Assembly (NCBI RefSeq): GCF_004104375.1
Contig: NZ_QOVM01000002.1
Span: 496,001-560,000, forward strand
Direction: 5' to 3'
Length of the DNA: 64,000 nucleotides
Source: Leeuwenhoekiella aequorea
GTDB taxonomy: Bacteria; Bacteroidota; Bacteroidia; Flavobacteriales; Flavobacteriaceae
The notes beneath the pieces are model-generated. The model saw nothing but the letters and a program-made list of their open reading frames with translations, was not told where the DNA came from and ran no database searches. Positions within the stretch are counted from its first letter, which is position 1; each line of letters begins with the position of its first letter. The translations under genes and the position numbers were made by a program. This document shows positions 34,583 to 43,074 of this stretch, piece by piece.

Positions 34583-35010
34583 ACTGCTTTTTTAGGCAAC
34601 GCTATTGTGGTAAGCTTAACTATTGATATTAACTTATCTTCCTCATTAGTAATACGTATTTCCCAAAGTTGCGTAGTACGTCCTTTATGTAAGAACGTAG
34701 CTCGTGCATACACCATACCTTCAGAAATACTCTTTACATGATTTGCAGAAATTTCAATTCCTCTGATAAAAAAATTAGATTCATCGAGAAAAAACATACT
34801 TGCCGCACTTCCTACACTTTCCGCTAAAGCTACAGAAGCGCCACCATGTAACACTCCATCTGGCTGGTGCACTTTTGAAGTTACAGGCATAGATGCGGTA
34901 AGAAAATCATCTCCAATATCTATAAACTTGATATCAAGCGTTTCCATTAAGGTGTTTCTGCATATCGCATTGCATTTTGCAAGTGCTTGGGCTTTATTTT
35001 TTAATGACAT
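34579..35010 (-). CDS. menI: Hotdog-fold thioesterase (DHNA-CoA thioesterase-like)
   Basis: A 143-residue PaaI-type acyl-CoA thioesterase. The active-site segment HQPDGVLHGGASVALAESVG lies near residues 46-65, with the catalytic acidic residue in ALAESVG. The C-terminal strand block TTQLWEIRITNEEDKLIS is typical. Similar proteins hydrolyse 1,4-dihydroxy-2-naphthoyl-CoA in menaquinone synthesis. Its four-base overlap with menF supports that role; the family alone does not fix the substrate. It is the first gene of the men unit. Confidence 0.82.
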   Translation of the reverse strand: MSLKNKAQALAKCNAICRNTLMETLDIKFIDIGDDFLTASMPVTSKVHQPDGVLHGGASVALAESVGSAASMFFLDESNFFIRGIEISANHVKSISEGMVYARATFLHKGRTTQLWEIRITNEEDKLISIVKLTTIALPKKAV

Positions 35011-35097
35011 AGTGTTGTTGAAATTGAAGTAACTACTGACTTAAAATATTTTATCAAGGAGAATCAGTTACTTTGTAAAGATACTTAAACCTTAATA

Positions 35098-35742
35098 ATG
35101 CACGAAGAAAAAACAGTTTCCTACACCTCCCAAAATACGTACTACACGCTAAATAAACTAGCTGAGAAAACAACCAAAATATGGTTAGTTTGTCACGGTA
35201 TAGGTTATTTAAGTCCTTACTTTTTAGAACACTTTAAAAAACTAGATCCAGAACGCAATTACATTATTGCCCCACAAGCTCCAAGCAAATACTATCAAGA
35301 CAAGCGTTATAAATATATAGGTGCATCTTGGTTTACTCGACTAAATACAGAAATGGAAACACATAATGTCGTAAGATACCTCGACGAAGTTTATAATAAC
35401 GAAATTAAAGAACGTATAAATAAAATTGAATTCATTGCGATGGGATACTCACAAGATGTTTCAGCTATCACAAGATGGCTTGCTAACTCCAAGATTAGTT
35501 GTGATCATCTTATTTTACATTCAGGATCTGTGCCTGAAGAATTTAACGAATCCTCGTTTGCAAAAATGAACTCAACCAAGATTACATTATTATACGGAAT
35601 AAAAGATCCGTATATAAGTGAAAAGAAAATTGAAAACCAACTCAGTTACTTACATTCCGTTTTCAAAAAAGAAATAAACCTAATACCATTTAATGGAGTT
35701 CACGAAGTTCATGAAGAGAGCTTAATTGCACTTTCCGAATAA
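35098..35742 (+). CDS. Alpha/beta hydrolase of the phospholipase/carboxylesterase type, altered nucleophile elbow
   Basis: A 214-residue cytoplasmic esterase-like protein. The oxyanion region LVCHGIGYLSP near residues 30-40, PQAPSKYY and GASWF match the YpfH/carboxylesterase group. The predicted triad is Ser118, Asp170 (YGIKDPY) and His202 (NGVHEVH). The elbow reads GYSQD where the family has GFSQG, an Asp in place of the last glycine. This may alter the turn or activity. It is divergent from the men unit and stands alone. Confidence 0.72.
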   Translation: MHEEKTVSYTSQNTYYTLNKLAEKTTKIWLVCHGIGYLSPYFLEHFKKLDPERNYIIAPQAPSKYYQDKRYKYIGASWFTRLNTEMETHNVVRYLDEVYNNEIKERINKIEFIAMGYSQDVSAITRWLANSKISCDHLILHSGSVPEEFNESSFAKMNSTKITLLYGIKDPYISEKKIENQLSYLHSVFKKEINLIPFNGVHEVHEESLIALSE

Positions 35743-35996
35743 AAGCATTCCGATAAAACAACTACAAGATGTAGGATTTTTCCTAATTTCTAGAATCGTA
35801 AATCCGTAAAAAACACTTTTCATCTGCTAAAAATTAAATTGAAATTAAGCAAAACCTGTATATACAGTTATATTTTACAAGTAAATATCAACTATAATAG
35901 AGTCCAAAATTTATTTTTATGTATTTCAACGAATTTATATGTATTTAAAGGATAAGTGTATGTATATTTACGATGTAGAACACAAAAACAGATAAT

Positions 35997-36728
35997 ATGA
36001 AATCAATTCTTACTTTTATCGCAGTTGCTTTTTTAAGTTTTAATGCTGTAGCTGAAGTTGCTACAACTCAAAAAGAAGCTTTGATTGATTTATTTAACGC
36101 TACAAATGGTTCTGAGTGGAATACTACTTGGGATTTAAATGCTGATGTTTCTACTTGGTATGGTGTTCGAGTAATTAACAACAATGTTGTTGGTCTTAAT
36201 TTAAGTATGAATAACTTAAATGGTGAGTTACCAGAATCACTAGGTAATCTAGAGTCACTAGTAACATTAGAATTGTTTTTTAACAAAATTGAAGGAGCTA
36301 TACCTAATTCAATCGGTAATCTAAAAAACCTAAAAGTTTTAGTTCTTAATGGAAATATGCTTAACGGTAATTTACCTCAATCACTATATAAGCTAACTAA
36401 GCTTGAACAATTAATGTTAACCAGTAATAACCTTACTGGAAGATTAGATAATGAATTATCAAATCTTACTAACCTTAAAGTACTTAACTTATTTGACAAT
36501 AAAATTGATGGAGAGTTTCCACTGGCAGTTTTAAAATTGAATAACTTAAAGGAACTAAACTTATCAAACAATAGTCTTTATGGAGCAGTTCCTAAAGAAT
36601 TGAATAAGATGAAAAATTTAACTTCTATCGCTATTGCTCAAAACAACTTTGATACAAATACAGATGCACTAGCTTACGATACTAACGCAAAAAGTGTAAT
36701 ACAAAATACAATTGCTTCTAACGAATAA
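35997..36728 (+). CDS. Exported leucine-rich repeat protein with plant-type LRRs
   Basis: A 243-residue protein with a signal peptide (MKSILTFIAVAFLSFNAVA). A cap (QKEALIDLFNATNGSEWN, then TTWDLNADVSTWYGV) is followed by about six 23-24-residue repeats, for example LGNLESLVTLELFFNKIEGAIP. The consensus LxxLxxLxLxxNxLxGxIP is that of plant-specific LRRs, as in receptor kinases. The cap resembles the LRRNT-like start of these proteins. There is no membrane anchor or sorting domain, so it is secreted or periplasmic. Role unknown. A terminator follows. Confidence 0.85.
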   Translation: MKSILTFIAVAFLSFNAVAEVATTQKEALIDLFNATNGSEWNTTWDLNADVSTWYGVRVINNNVVGLNLSMNNLNGELPESLGNLESLVTLELFFNKIEGAIPNSIGNLKNLKVLVLNGNMLNGNLPQSLYKLTKLEQLMLTSNNLTGRLDNELSNLTNLKVLNLFDNKIDGEFPLAVLKLNNLKELNLSNNSLYGAVPKELNKMKNLTSIAIAQNNFDTNTDALAYDTNAKSVIQNTIASNE

Positions 36729-36763
36729 ATGATTTCCCCAAATCAGAATTAGTTAAGTTGTTT

Positions 36764-36790
36764 AAAAGATCTGTCATTGACAGATCTTTT
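36764..36790. terminator. Bidirectional terminator
   Basis: AAAAGATCTGTC at 36764-36775 pairs with GACAGATCTTTT at 36779-36790 around a 3-base loop. T runs occur on both sides. It serves the LRR gene and the convergent phospholipase-like gene. Confidence 0.9.
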
Positions 36791-36809
36791 TTTGTTTAGA
36801 AGTTTACGC

Positions 36810-37829
36810 TTACTGTGCTGCTTTTTGCTTATTGATGGGCTTGACAACAAAGGGTGTAAAGAAATCCCAAGTAAGCCCTATAGATACTCTAGAATAACTA
36901 TCTAAAAACCGGTAATTATAGTCGTCATAACCAAAGCTAAAGCGTGCCATTATTCCTAAATCCTTATCCCAAGGATATAAAATTGCACTGGTTTCAGAAC
37001 GATAAATATCGGCGGATGGATGTACATCTGGATGTATAAATATTTTCTGCCCAAGACTGTAACGCATCTCTTTAAAATGTCCGGTAAATTCATATTCAGC
37101 TTCTATTTGATGTCTCCCATAGATTTTAATATCCTCCGGATTGTAGCCCCCAAACTGAAACATTCCCAAGAATCGATTGTGATAAAGCTGATAGGCTACT
37201 GTCAATGAATGCGATCGAGAAGGATAATTATCTTTATCAAAAGTATTTATTCTATAGTTTAGAGCCACTCGAGTAAGATTTGTAGAAAAATTACCAGAAG
37301 ATCTATTTAACAACGCCGCTAAATCTGTGTTGTCGTCAATATCTTCATACAAACTCCTACTCTCTTCGCTGTTATCATCAAACGCTTCGCTAAATGCAGA
37401 TTTACTTTGTCCATTAGAATAATGACCGGTTTCAATTGCTGCAGTTAAAAAATTGTTCCGTTGTGTTTTAATTATTGACTGCCATCCTATAAATGCTTTA
37501 TAAGAAGGTGTTTTTACCGGTTTAGAATTCTCATCATAAATTCTTAAATGAGGTTGGATACTCAGATAAACTGCATCACCAGCGGTTATAGTGTCTCTAT
37601 TTAATGCTTCTCGTATATCGTTATAAATACTATAATAAACGACAGGTTTTGCTTCAAGAAGAATTGTTTCATAGGGATTGTTACCACTACCTGCAGCCAG
37701 AAATGGACGTTCAGATATGGGAAAGTAATTTTTAAAAACACTACGCTCCTCTTTTTGGGCGTGTAAAAGATAGCCACCAAAACTATTAATTAAGGCTACA
37801 TATAAAATGATACGTTTGTGGAAATTCAT
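36810..37829 (-). CDS. Phospholipase A1-like outer membrane barrel protein
   Basis: A 339-residue protein with a signal peptide (to LLHA, then QK) and alternating amphipathic strands. ETGHYSNGQ near residues 133-141 matches the HxSNG active-site segment of OMPLA (PldA), where His and Ser are catalytic. A candidate Asn of the triad is Asn184 in FSTNLTR, but the intervening stretch is about 30 residues longer than in E. coli. The last strand is VSIGLTWDF, with a short Lys-rich tail. I call it phospholipase A1-like with moderate certainty; it could be a barrel of another type. Confidence 0.6.
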   Translation of the reverse strand: MNFHKRIILYVALINSFGGYLLHAQKEERSVFKNYFPISERPFLAAGSGNNPYETILLEAKPVVYYSIYNDIREALNRDTITAGDAVYLSIQPHLRIYDENSKPVKTPSYKAFIGWQSIIKTQRNNFLTAAIETGHYSNGQSKSAFSEAFDDNSEESRSLYEDIDDNTDLAALLNRSSGNFSTNLTRVALNYRINTFDKDNYPSRSHSLTVAYQLYHNRFLGMFQFGGYNPEDIKIYGRHQIEAEYEFTGHFKEMRYSLGQKIFIHPDVHPSADIYRSETSAILYPWDKDLGIMARFSFGYDDYNYRFLDSYSRVSIGLTWDFFTPFVVKPINKQKAAQ

Positions 37830-38044
37830 TGTTGGAGTTTAGGGATTTACAGAATAAATTAAATATCTAATTATTTCACAAAACTACTATCAAGTATCCT
37901 AAAGCTAGCTTCGGAATATAAATATTTTGAAACAAAACAATTAGTGCAGTGTCTTTATGGTATCTTTTATGATCATAATATTCGGTATACATCACTTAAT
38001 GATTATATAATATCTGTATTTTTACCACAAATTTCCACCCTAAT

Positions 38045-38548
38045 ATGAAACATCTATTTTTAGCCTTTTTAGTATTTATAAGTTTGAGTACAGTCTCTGT
38101 AGCCCAAGGAACGGTAGCTCACATAGATATGTCAGAACTTTTAAAGATTATGCCAGAAAGCAAACAGGCAGAGGCAGAAATAAACCGACTGAATCAAGCG
38201 TACAGAGCAGATTTTGAAACCTCGTACAGAGAGTATCAAGCTAAATTTGTAAAATTTGAGGATGAGGCGTCTACATTATCTCCAGAAGAATCTGCAAAAA
38301 GAAAAAGTGATCTTGAACTAATAGAACGCAATCTGGCACAGTCACAACAAAATATAGATAAACAAATTGCAGAAAAAAGAGAATTACTATTTGCTCCTAT
38401 TAGAGAGAAAGCTAAAACTTTGGTGACTAAAATAGCAGACGATCAAGGATTTTTATACGTTCTTGATTCTGCTGCATCTAATGGTCTAATAATGGCCAAG
38501 GGAAAAGATCTAATGCCAGAAGTAAAACGAATCTTAAATATTAAATAG
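38045..38548 (+). CDS. OmpH/Skp family periplasmic chaperone
   Basis: A 167-residue protein with a signal peptide (…STVSVA, then QG). The mature start VAHIDMSELLKIMPE matches OmpH, followed by a long coiled coil (about residues 45-125, rich in Glu, Lys and Gln) and a short strand-like C-terminal part DQGFLYVLDSAASNGLIMA. Skp trimers escort unfolded outer-membrane proteins across the periplasm. The gene is monocistronic, ending at a strong terminator. Confidence 0.9.
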   Translation: MKHLFLAFLVFISLSTVSVAQGTVAHIDMSELLKIMPESKQAEAEINRLNQAYRADFETSYREYQAKFVKFEDEASTLSPEESAKRKSDLELIERNLAQSQQNIDKQIAEKRELLFAPIREKAKTLVTKIADDQGFLYVLDSAASNGLIMAKGKDLMPEVKRILNIK

Positions 38549-38985
38549 TATTTAATGCATTAGACTAGTAACAAAATACCAAAATAAAAAAGCCGCATCT
38601 CCATGATGCGGCTTTTTTTCTGATGTAATCCTTTACGTTGGGATTAATAAATAAATTAAACATTCTTTCTTATTTGGGACAAAAAAGGGAATTTTAAAAA
38701 CATTTAAAAATCACATCAGAATAATTAACATTCTATAGAATACTTACTTTCTATCTCAAATATAACTTCTATAATGTTATAAAACAATAGATGAACGTTG
38801 TTTATCCAATATAATTACGCTTTATCGTCAATTATTTTAACTTTAAGCAAGATTCATAAGATTATACTTAGAAGTTACAGATTCGATAATAATTTTATTT
38901 CAGCCCGATTAAACCTTTTCAGAATATACAAGTCTCATATAATGTAAAAAGGTAATAAGTACAAAACCATTTTAGAATATAAATA
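38549..38985. other. Non-coding stretch of 437 bases
   Basis: Apart from the terminator at 38586-38618, this AT-rich region contains no open frame of note and no structured RNA that I can recognise. It precedes the sigma factor gene and probably holds its promoter, but I see no exact TAnnTTTG box. Confidence 0.5.
38586..38618. terminator. Intrinsic terminator after ompH-like gene
   Basis: A 14-bp stem, AAAAAAGCCGCATC at 38586-38599 with GATGCGGCTTTTTT at 38605-38618 and a 5-base loop. Confidence 0.92.
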
Positions 38986-39504
38986 TTGAGTATCAAAACA
39001 ATAAATCCCGTATCGATCAAATTTGAAGATCTGGTAAGCGAATATAAAGAGCGTTTATATTGGCATATTAGACGTATGGTGATTTCTCATGAGGATGCTG
39101 ATGATGTTTTACAAAACACGTTTATAAAAGTATTTAAAAACTTAAATACTTTTAATGGAGATAGCCAGATATATACTTGGCTTTATAGAATTGCTACAAA
39201 TGAGAGTTTAACATTTATAAAGAAGAGACAACGAACCACTCATTTAAGTAACGAAGATCTGCAAGATAATTTAATTGCAAACTTATCTAGCGACCCTTAT
39301 TTTAATGGTGACGACGCGCAATTAAAGCTTCAAGAGGCCATTAATACACTGCCCGCTAAGCAGAAGCAAGTATTTATTATGAAATACTATGATGAATTAC
39401 AGTACAATGAAATTTCAGAAATTTTAGGCACTTCTGAAGGTGCATTAAAAGCCAATTACCACCACGCGGTAAAAAAAATCACAGATCACGTCACTGGTAA
39501 TTAA
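38986..39504 (+). CDS. ECF-type RNA polymerase sigma factor
   Basis: A 172-residue sigma-70 family protein with region 2 (LYWHIRRMVISHEDADDVLQ, then NTFIKVFKNL and YTWLYRIATNES) and region 4 (LPAKQKQVFIMKYYDELQYNEISEILGTSEGALKANYH, read as LPAKQKQVF and the helix-turn-helix YNEISEILGTSEGAL). The start is TTG at 38986, because no ATG occurs before the conserved region. It is followed by a membrane protein 30 bases downstream and a CpxP-like periplasmic protein, which together look like a sigma/anti-sigma/sensor unit. Confidence 0.9.
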   Translation: MSIKTINPVSIKFEDLVSEYKERLYWHIRRMVISHEDADDVLQNTFIKVFKNLNTFNGDSQIYTWLYRIATNESLTFIKKRQRTTHLSNEDLQDNLIANLSSDPYFNGDDAQLKLQEAINTLPAKQKQVFIMKYYDELQYNEISEILGTSEGALKANYHHAVKKITDHVTGN

Positions 39505-39534
39505 ACCTTTTTAAATATTTAAAGTCTAAAAATT

Positions 39535-40032
39535 ATGGAAATCGATAATAATAATAAAGAACAATTTAATATCCCGAGCGATTACTTCAAATCGTTTGAT
39601 GATAGATTGTTTACTGAACTTAAGTTTCAGGAGCTTTTTCCTAATAAAGTGGATGTCTTTACAGTTCCAGAAAACTACTTTGAAGATGTTAGCCTAAAGA
39701 TTATAGAACAAAATAAACCGCAAGGCAAACTCATATCATATGATTTTAAAATGTTTGCTAAAGCATTTGTAGCACTTGCAGCAGTTGTAGTACTATTATT
39801 TTATGTTATTAACCCGGTAGGCACACCAGAAGATTTTGATTCACTTTCTGTTTCCAGCATTGAGAGCTATTTAATAGATCAAGATCAACTACCCTACTAT
39901 TTTTCTGATGAAGATCTAAGTAATATTGAAGATAACACTTCAATATTTGATCAGCAATTAGATAGTGAAGAGGTGATTTATGACTATATAGATCAAGATA
40001 TCATTGAGACCTCTTGGACTGCAGATCAATAA
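39535..40032 (+). CDS. Single-pass membrane protein, putative anti-sigma partner
   Basis: A 165-residue protein with one transmembrane helix (about residues 92-110, AKAFVALAAVVVLLFYVI). The cytoplasmic side holds two repeats of a short motif, NIPSDYFKSF and TVPENYFEDV; such motifs are frequent in flavobacterial genes placed after ECF sigma factors. The C-terminal side is very acidic (many Asp and Glu) and would be periplasmic. There is no zinc-binding anti-sigma motif. The anti-sigma role is inferred from position and topology. Confidence 0.6.
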   Translation: MEIDNNNKEQFNIPSDYFKSFDDRLFTELKFQELFPNKVDVFTVPENYFEDVSLKIIEQNKPQGKLISYDFKMFAKAFVALAAVVVLLFYVINPVGTPEDFDSLSVSSIESYLIDQDQLPYYFSDEDLSNIEDNTSIFDQQLDSEEVIYDYIDQDIIETSWTADQ

Positions 40033-40047
40033 TTTAAACCCAAAACA

Positions 40048-40485
40048 ATGAAAAATTTAATTATAATATTGGGGTTGTTAATAGGTGTTACATCCTATGC
40101 TCAAAATGACCATCACGAACGTATAAAATCACTTAAAGTATCTTTTTTAACTGAAGAGCTAAATCTTACTCCTTCAGAAGCCGAGAAATTCTGGCCTATT
40201 TATAATATATATGATTCAAAAATGAATGATTTACGTAATCGTGAACGTAGTTTATTCAAACAAAAATACGGTTCTTCAGGATCTAAAAACACGTTTTCAG
40301 AGGGTGAAGCTAATAAGCTTATAGCAGAATATAATGATATTCTTGAAAAGAGATTTGCTTTGGAAAGCAGCTTGATGTCTGACCTCACAAGAAAACTTCC
40401 TGCCTCAAAAATGATGTTTCTTCCTGAAGTGGAACACAAATTTGGCAAGAAATTGTGGGAAGAATACCGTAAAAGAAAAAAGTAA
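40048..40485 (+). CDS. CpxP/Spy-like periplasmic protein (sensor of ECF sigma factor)
   Basis: A 145-residue exported protein with a signal peptide (…GVTSYA, then QN). The mature part is helical, with the segment LNLTPSEAEKFWPIYN near residues 45-60. It resembles the LTxxQ-like motif region of Spy/CpxP proteins that sense misfolded envelope protein, and KLPASKMMFLPEVEHKF near the end. It lies 15 bases after the membrane protein in the sigma-factor unit and ends at a terminator, so I infer that it signals envelope state to the sigma/anti-sigma pair. Confidence 0.75.
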   Translation: MKNLIIILGLLIGVTSYAQNDHHERIKSLKVSFLTEELNLTPSEAEKFWPIYNIYDSKMNDLRNRERSLFKQKYGSSGSKNTFSEGEANKLIAEYNDILEKRFALESSLMSDLTRKLPASKMMFLPEVEHKFGKKLWEEYRKRKK

Positions 40486-40507
40486 GTTAAGTTTTGGTTT
40501 TAGTTTT

Positions 40508-40542
40508 AAAAAGCCTGTTTACATTTTGTAAACAGGCTTTTT
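40508..40542. terminator. Bidirectional terminator
   Basis: A 15-bp stem, AAAAAGCCTGTTTAC at 40508-40522 with GTAAACAGGCTTTTT at 40528-40542. It ends at the stop codon of the convergent lipoprotein gene. Confidence 0.92.
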
Positions 40543-41592
40543 TTATCTTTTAAATTTCAACTTAGAAATTCTATTGGGTCCTGCAGCATATGCTGTTGAG
40601 TCATTTACAAAACGAATGGTAAAAAAACCTTCTTCACTTAGACTTGTCCAGCTTGCACCTTGATCTTTACTATAATCTACACCTTCAAATCCTATAGCTA
40701 ATAATTCCTTGCCGGTAGTGTTAGGTATAAATTGAATACAACTTCTATAACCGGGATTAGCACCATTGGCAATTAAGTTCCACGTTTTGCCACCATCTGT
40801 AGTAAGTGCCTTATTAGCGGTAGTACCATTAGGTTTTGTATAATCACCTCCTATGATTACTCCCAATTTGTCATTATAAAAATCTATTGAATAACCTCCT
40901 GTTGTAGACTTTCCTTGAACGAGCGGCGTTTTATACAACTCCCAGGATTTACCTTTATCACCTGTAAACAGAACATTAGACTCCATTCCTCCGGTTATTA
41001 TCCATGCACTATCTCCATAAACAGCGATATTACTATTACTAGCGGCAAAAGCTGCCTCTCCATCTGCTGCAGTGGGTAGATTTGAGCAGGCTATTTTTGA
41101 CCAACTTTTACCGCCGTCGCGTGTTATAATAATCGAAATGCAAGAATCTGTAGGGTCACCCATTGCAATGCCTTCTTTGTCATTCCAGAAAATCATAGAA
41201 TCATAAAAAGCTTTAGGATGATCTTCGCTGTAAACGAGCTCCATTCCCGAATTGCCTGTTTTATAAAGTAACGCCGGACTAGCAACACTAAGCATAAAGA
41301 AATCTTCTGCGGTATGTGCTACTGCTCTAAAACTTGGCGTGAGACTGTCTTTTTTAAGAATACCCGTATTCCAGGTTTGAGAACTAAAATTATAGAGTCC
41401 GTATTTACCATTCGATCCAGCAAAAGCCAGACTACCATCATTAAGAATATCTATTGCACGTACACTTACAGAATCTGTATACATATCCTCAATTACTACA
41501 CTTTTAATAGGAGATAACGGTTTAGCTTCTTCTGAAGAATCTTTACATCCTGAAACAACTAGGAGTAGTAAAACAATAATATAATATTTCAT
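40543..41592 (-). CDS. YCF48/BNR-repeat lipoprotein
   Basis: A 349-residue lipoprotein (MKYYIIVLLLLVVSGC, lipidated Cys16). The rest is a beta-propeller with BNR/Asp-box repeats: TRDGGKSWSKI near 160, TGDKGKSWELYK near 220, TTDGGKTWNLI near 270, SKDQGASWTSL near 315. Proteins of this sort are often labelled oxidoreductase in flavobacteria, but no cofactor motif is present. YCF48-like propellers serve as assembly or scaffold factors in phototrophs and as sialidase-like folds elsewhere. Outer-membrane attachment is likely; the partner is unknown. Confidence 0.78.
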   Translation of the reverse strand: MKYYIIVLLLLVVSGCKDSSEEAKPLSPIKSVVIEDMYTDSVSVRAIDILNDGSLAFAGSNGKYGLYNFSSQTWNTGILKKDSLTPSFRAVAHTAEDFFMLSVASPALLYKTGNSGMELVYSEDHPKAFYDSMIFWNDKEGIAMGDPTDSCISIIITRDGGKSWSKIACSNLPTAADGEAAFAASNSNIAVYGDSAWIITGGMESNVLFTGDKGKSWELYKTPLVQGKSTTGGYSIDFYNDKLGVIIGGDYTKPNGTTANKALTTDGGKTWNLIANGANPGYRSCIQFIPNTTGKELLAIGFEGVDYSKDQGASWTSLSEEGFFTIRFVNDSTAYAAGPNRISKLKFKR

Positions 41593-41637
41593 ATTTTAAA
41601 ATTTAGGGGAATTTAAAACTATTCGCCTTTAAACCTG

Positions 41638-41645
41638 TACCTTTG
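41638..41645 (+). promoter_or_regulatory. -7 box of the RNA methyltransferase gene (TACCTTTG)
   Basis: An exact TAnnTTTG match. A TTG inside it (41643) is the far 5' edge of the open frame; since it is within the promoter, the ATG at 41670 is the more likely start. Confidence 0.5.
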
Positions 41646-41669
41646 CACCCATTTTTAAACACACTTTTT

Positions 41670-42887
41670 ATGCGTTTACACCGCAACTTGGTTTTTGCCG
41701 TCATTGATGGTCTTATCGAAATTTTTAACGAAGGCAGTTATGCCGATAAAGTTATATCAAAACAATTAAAGCGTGATAAACGCTGGGGATCTCGTGACCG
41801 TAGTTTTGTAGCAGAAACAACCTATGATATTGTTCGCTGGAAACGCCTATATGCAGAAATTGCAGATGTTAGCGAACCTATAGATCGCAAAGATCTATGG
41901 CGCATGTTTGCAGTATGGTGTACTCTTAAAGGAATTAAACTACCAGATTGGCCACAATTTGAAGAAACGCCTACGCGTCGTATTAAAGGTAGATTTGATG
42001 AATTATCAAAAACCAGAAAATTACGAGAGTCTATTCCAGATTGGTTAGATGAGTTAGGAGAGAAAGAATTAGGTGATAAATGGGATGTAGAACTAGCTTC
42101 ATTAAACAAGCAAGCTCCGGTCGTTTTACGTACTAATAAATTAAAAACAGACCTTGATACTTTAAAAGCTGCTTTGGTTGAAGAAGGTCATGAAACTGAA
42201 AACCTGAAAGCATATCCTGATGCTCTTCAGCTACAGGAACGCGGAAATGTATTTGCTACAGAGGCTTTTAAAAATGGCTTATTTGAAGTTCAAGATGCTT
42301 CTTCACAAATGGTTGCTCCTTATCTTGATGTAGAACCGGGAATGCGCGTTATAGACGCTTGTGCCGGTGCAGGTGGAAAAACATTACATCTTGCAGCACA
42401 AATGGATAATAAAGGCCAACTAATAGCTTTAGACATTTATGCTAATAAATTAAAAGAACTGAAACGTAGAGCGCGAAGAGCCGGTGCTCACAATATAGAA
42501 ACCAGAACCATAGACAGTACTAAGGTTATTAAAAAATTGCACAATTCTGCAGATCGTTTGCTTATTGATGCTCCGTGTACAGGACTAGGCGTTTTAAGTA
42601 GAAATCCTGATGCTAAATGGAAACTGCAACCAGACTTCGTAGCTAAAATACAAGAGACTCAGCAAGAACTTTTAGTAGATTATTCTAAAATGGTAAAACC
42701 CGGAGGAAAAATGGTCTATGCTACATGCTCGATTTTACCTTCAGAAAATCAGGAACAAGTAAAGAAATTCTTGAAAACAGATGAAGGAAGAGAATTTAAA
42801 ATAGAAAAACAGAAAACAATTTTATCTAGCGAAAGTGGATATGATGGTTTCTACATGTGCCTAATGGTAAAGAAAGATAAAGCTTAA
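41670..42887 (+). CDS. RsmB/NOP-type 5-methylcytosine RNA methyltransferase
   Basis: SAM-dependent methyltransferase of the Nol1/Nop2/Sun family. The N-terminal part (MRLHRNLVFAVIDGL) resembles the NusB-like region of RsmB. The catalytic domain has the SAM motif DACAGAGGKTLHLA near residue 228, ALDIYANKL, the DAPCTGLGVLSRNPDAKW block with one catalytic Cys, and YATCSILPSEN with the second. The 406-residue length fits RsmB-like proteins. The exact target (16S C967 or another site) cannot be told from sequence. A terminator follows. Confidence 0.88.
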   Translation: MRLHRNLVFAVIDGLIEIFNEGSYADKVISKQLKRDKRWGSRDRSFVAETTYDIVRWKRLYAEIADVSEPIDRKDLWRMFAVWCTLKGIKLPDWPQFEETPTRRIKGRFDELSKTRKLRESIPDWLDELGEKELGDKWDVELASLNKQAPVVLRTNKLKTDLDTLKAALVEEGHETENLKAYPDALQLQERGNVFATEAFKNGLFEVQDASSQMVAPYLDVEPGMRVIDACAGAGGKTLHLAAQMDNKGQLIALDIYANKLKELKRRARRAGAHNIETRTIDSTKVIKKLHNSADRLLIDAPCTGLGVLSRNPDAKWKLQPDFVAKIQETQQELLVDYSKMVKPGGKMVYATCSILPSENQEQVKKFLKTDEGREFKIEKQKTILSSESGYDGFYMCLMVKKDKA

Positions 42888-42910
42888 TTTTAAGCAACGA
42901 TTAAACTTGA

Positions 42911-42940
42911 AAAGCCTCTTAGAAAAATCTAAGAGGCTTT
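42911..42940 (+). terminator. Intrinsic terminator after the methyltransferase gene
   Basis: A 13-bp stem, AAAGCCTCTTAGA at 42911-42923 with TCTAAGAGGCTTT at 42928-42940, then a T run. Confidence 0.9.
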
Positions 42941-43044
42941 TTGTATTTTAATAAAATAGAACGCAAGTAGGTTATCAACATCAATGAGTTAAATTCTGTT
43001 GAATTTCTTTAAAAACTAAGACCGAAGTAAAGAGCAAAAATCAC

Positions 43045-43052
43045 TAAATTTG
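43045..43052 (+). promoter_or_regulatory. -7 box of purL (TAAATTTG)
   Basis: An exact TAnnTTTG match 22 bases upstream of the ATG at 43075. No -33 TTG at usual spacing. Confidence 0.5.
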
Positions 43053-43074
43053 TCGCTTCTTTAGCAAAAGCACT

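Noticed and set aside
38619-38985. Small RNA or hidden gene before the sigma factor
   Set aside because: No open frame, strong hairpin or known RNA signature beyond the terminator; just AT-rich sequence.
40543-41592. Oxidoreductase annotation for the BNR-repeat lipoprotein
   Set aside because: Only Asp-box propeller repeats and a lipobox are visible, with no nucleotide or metal cofactor motif.
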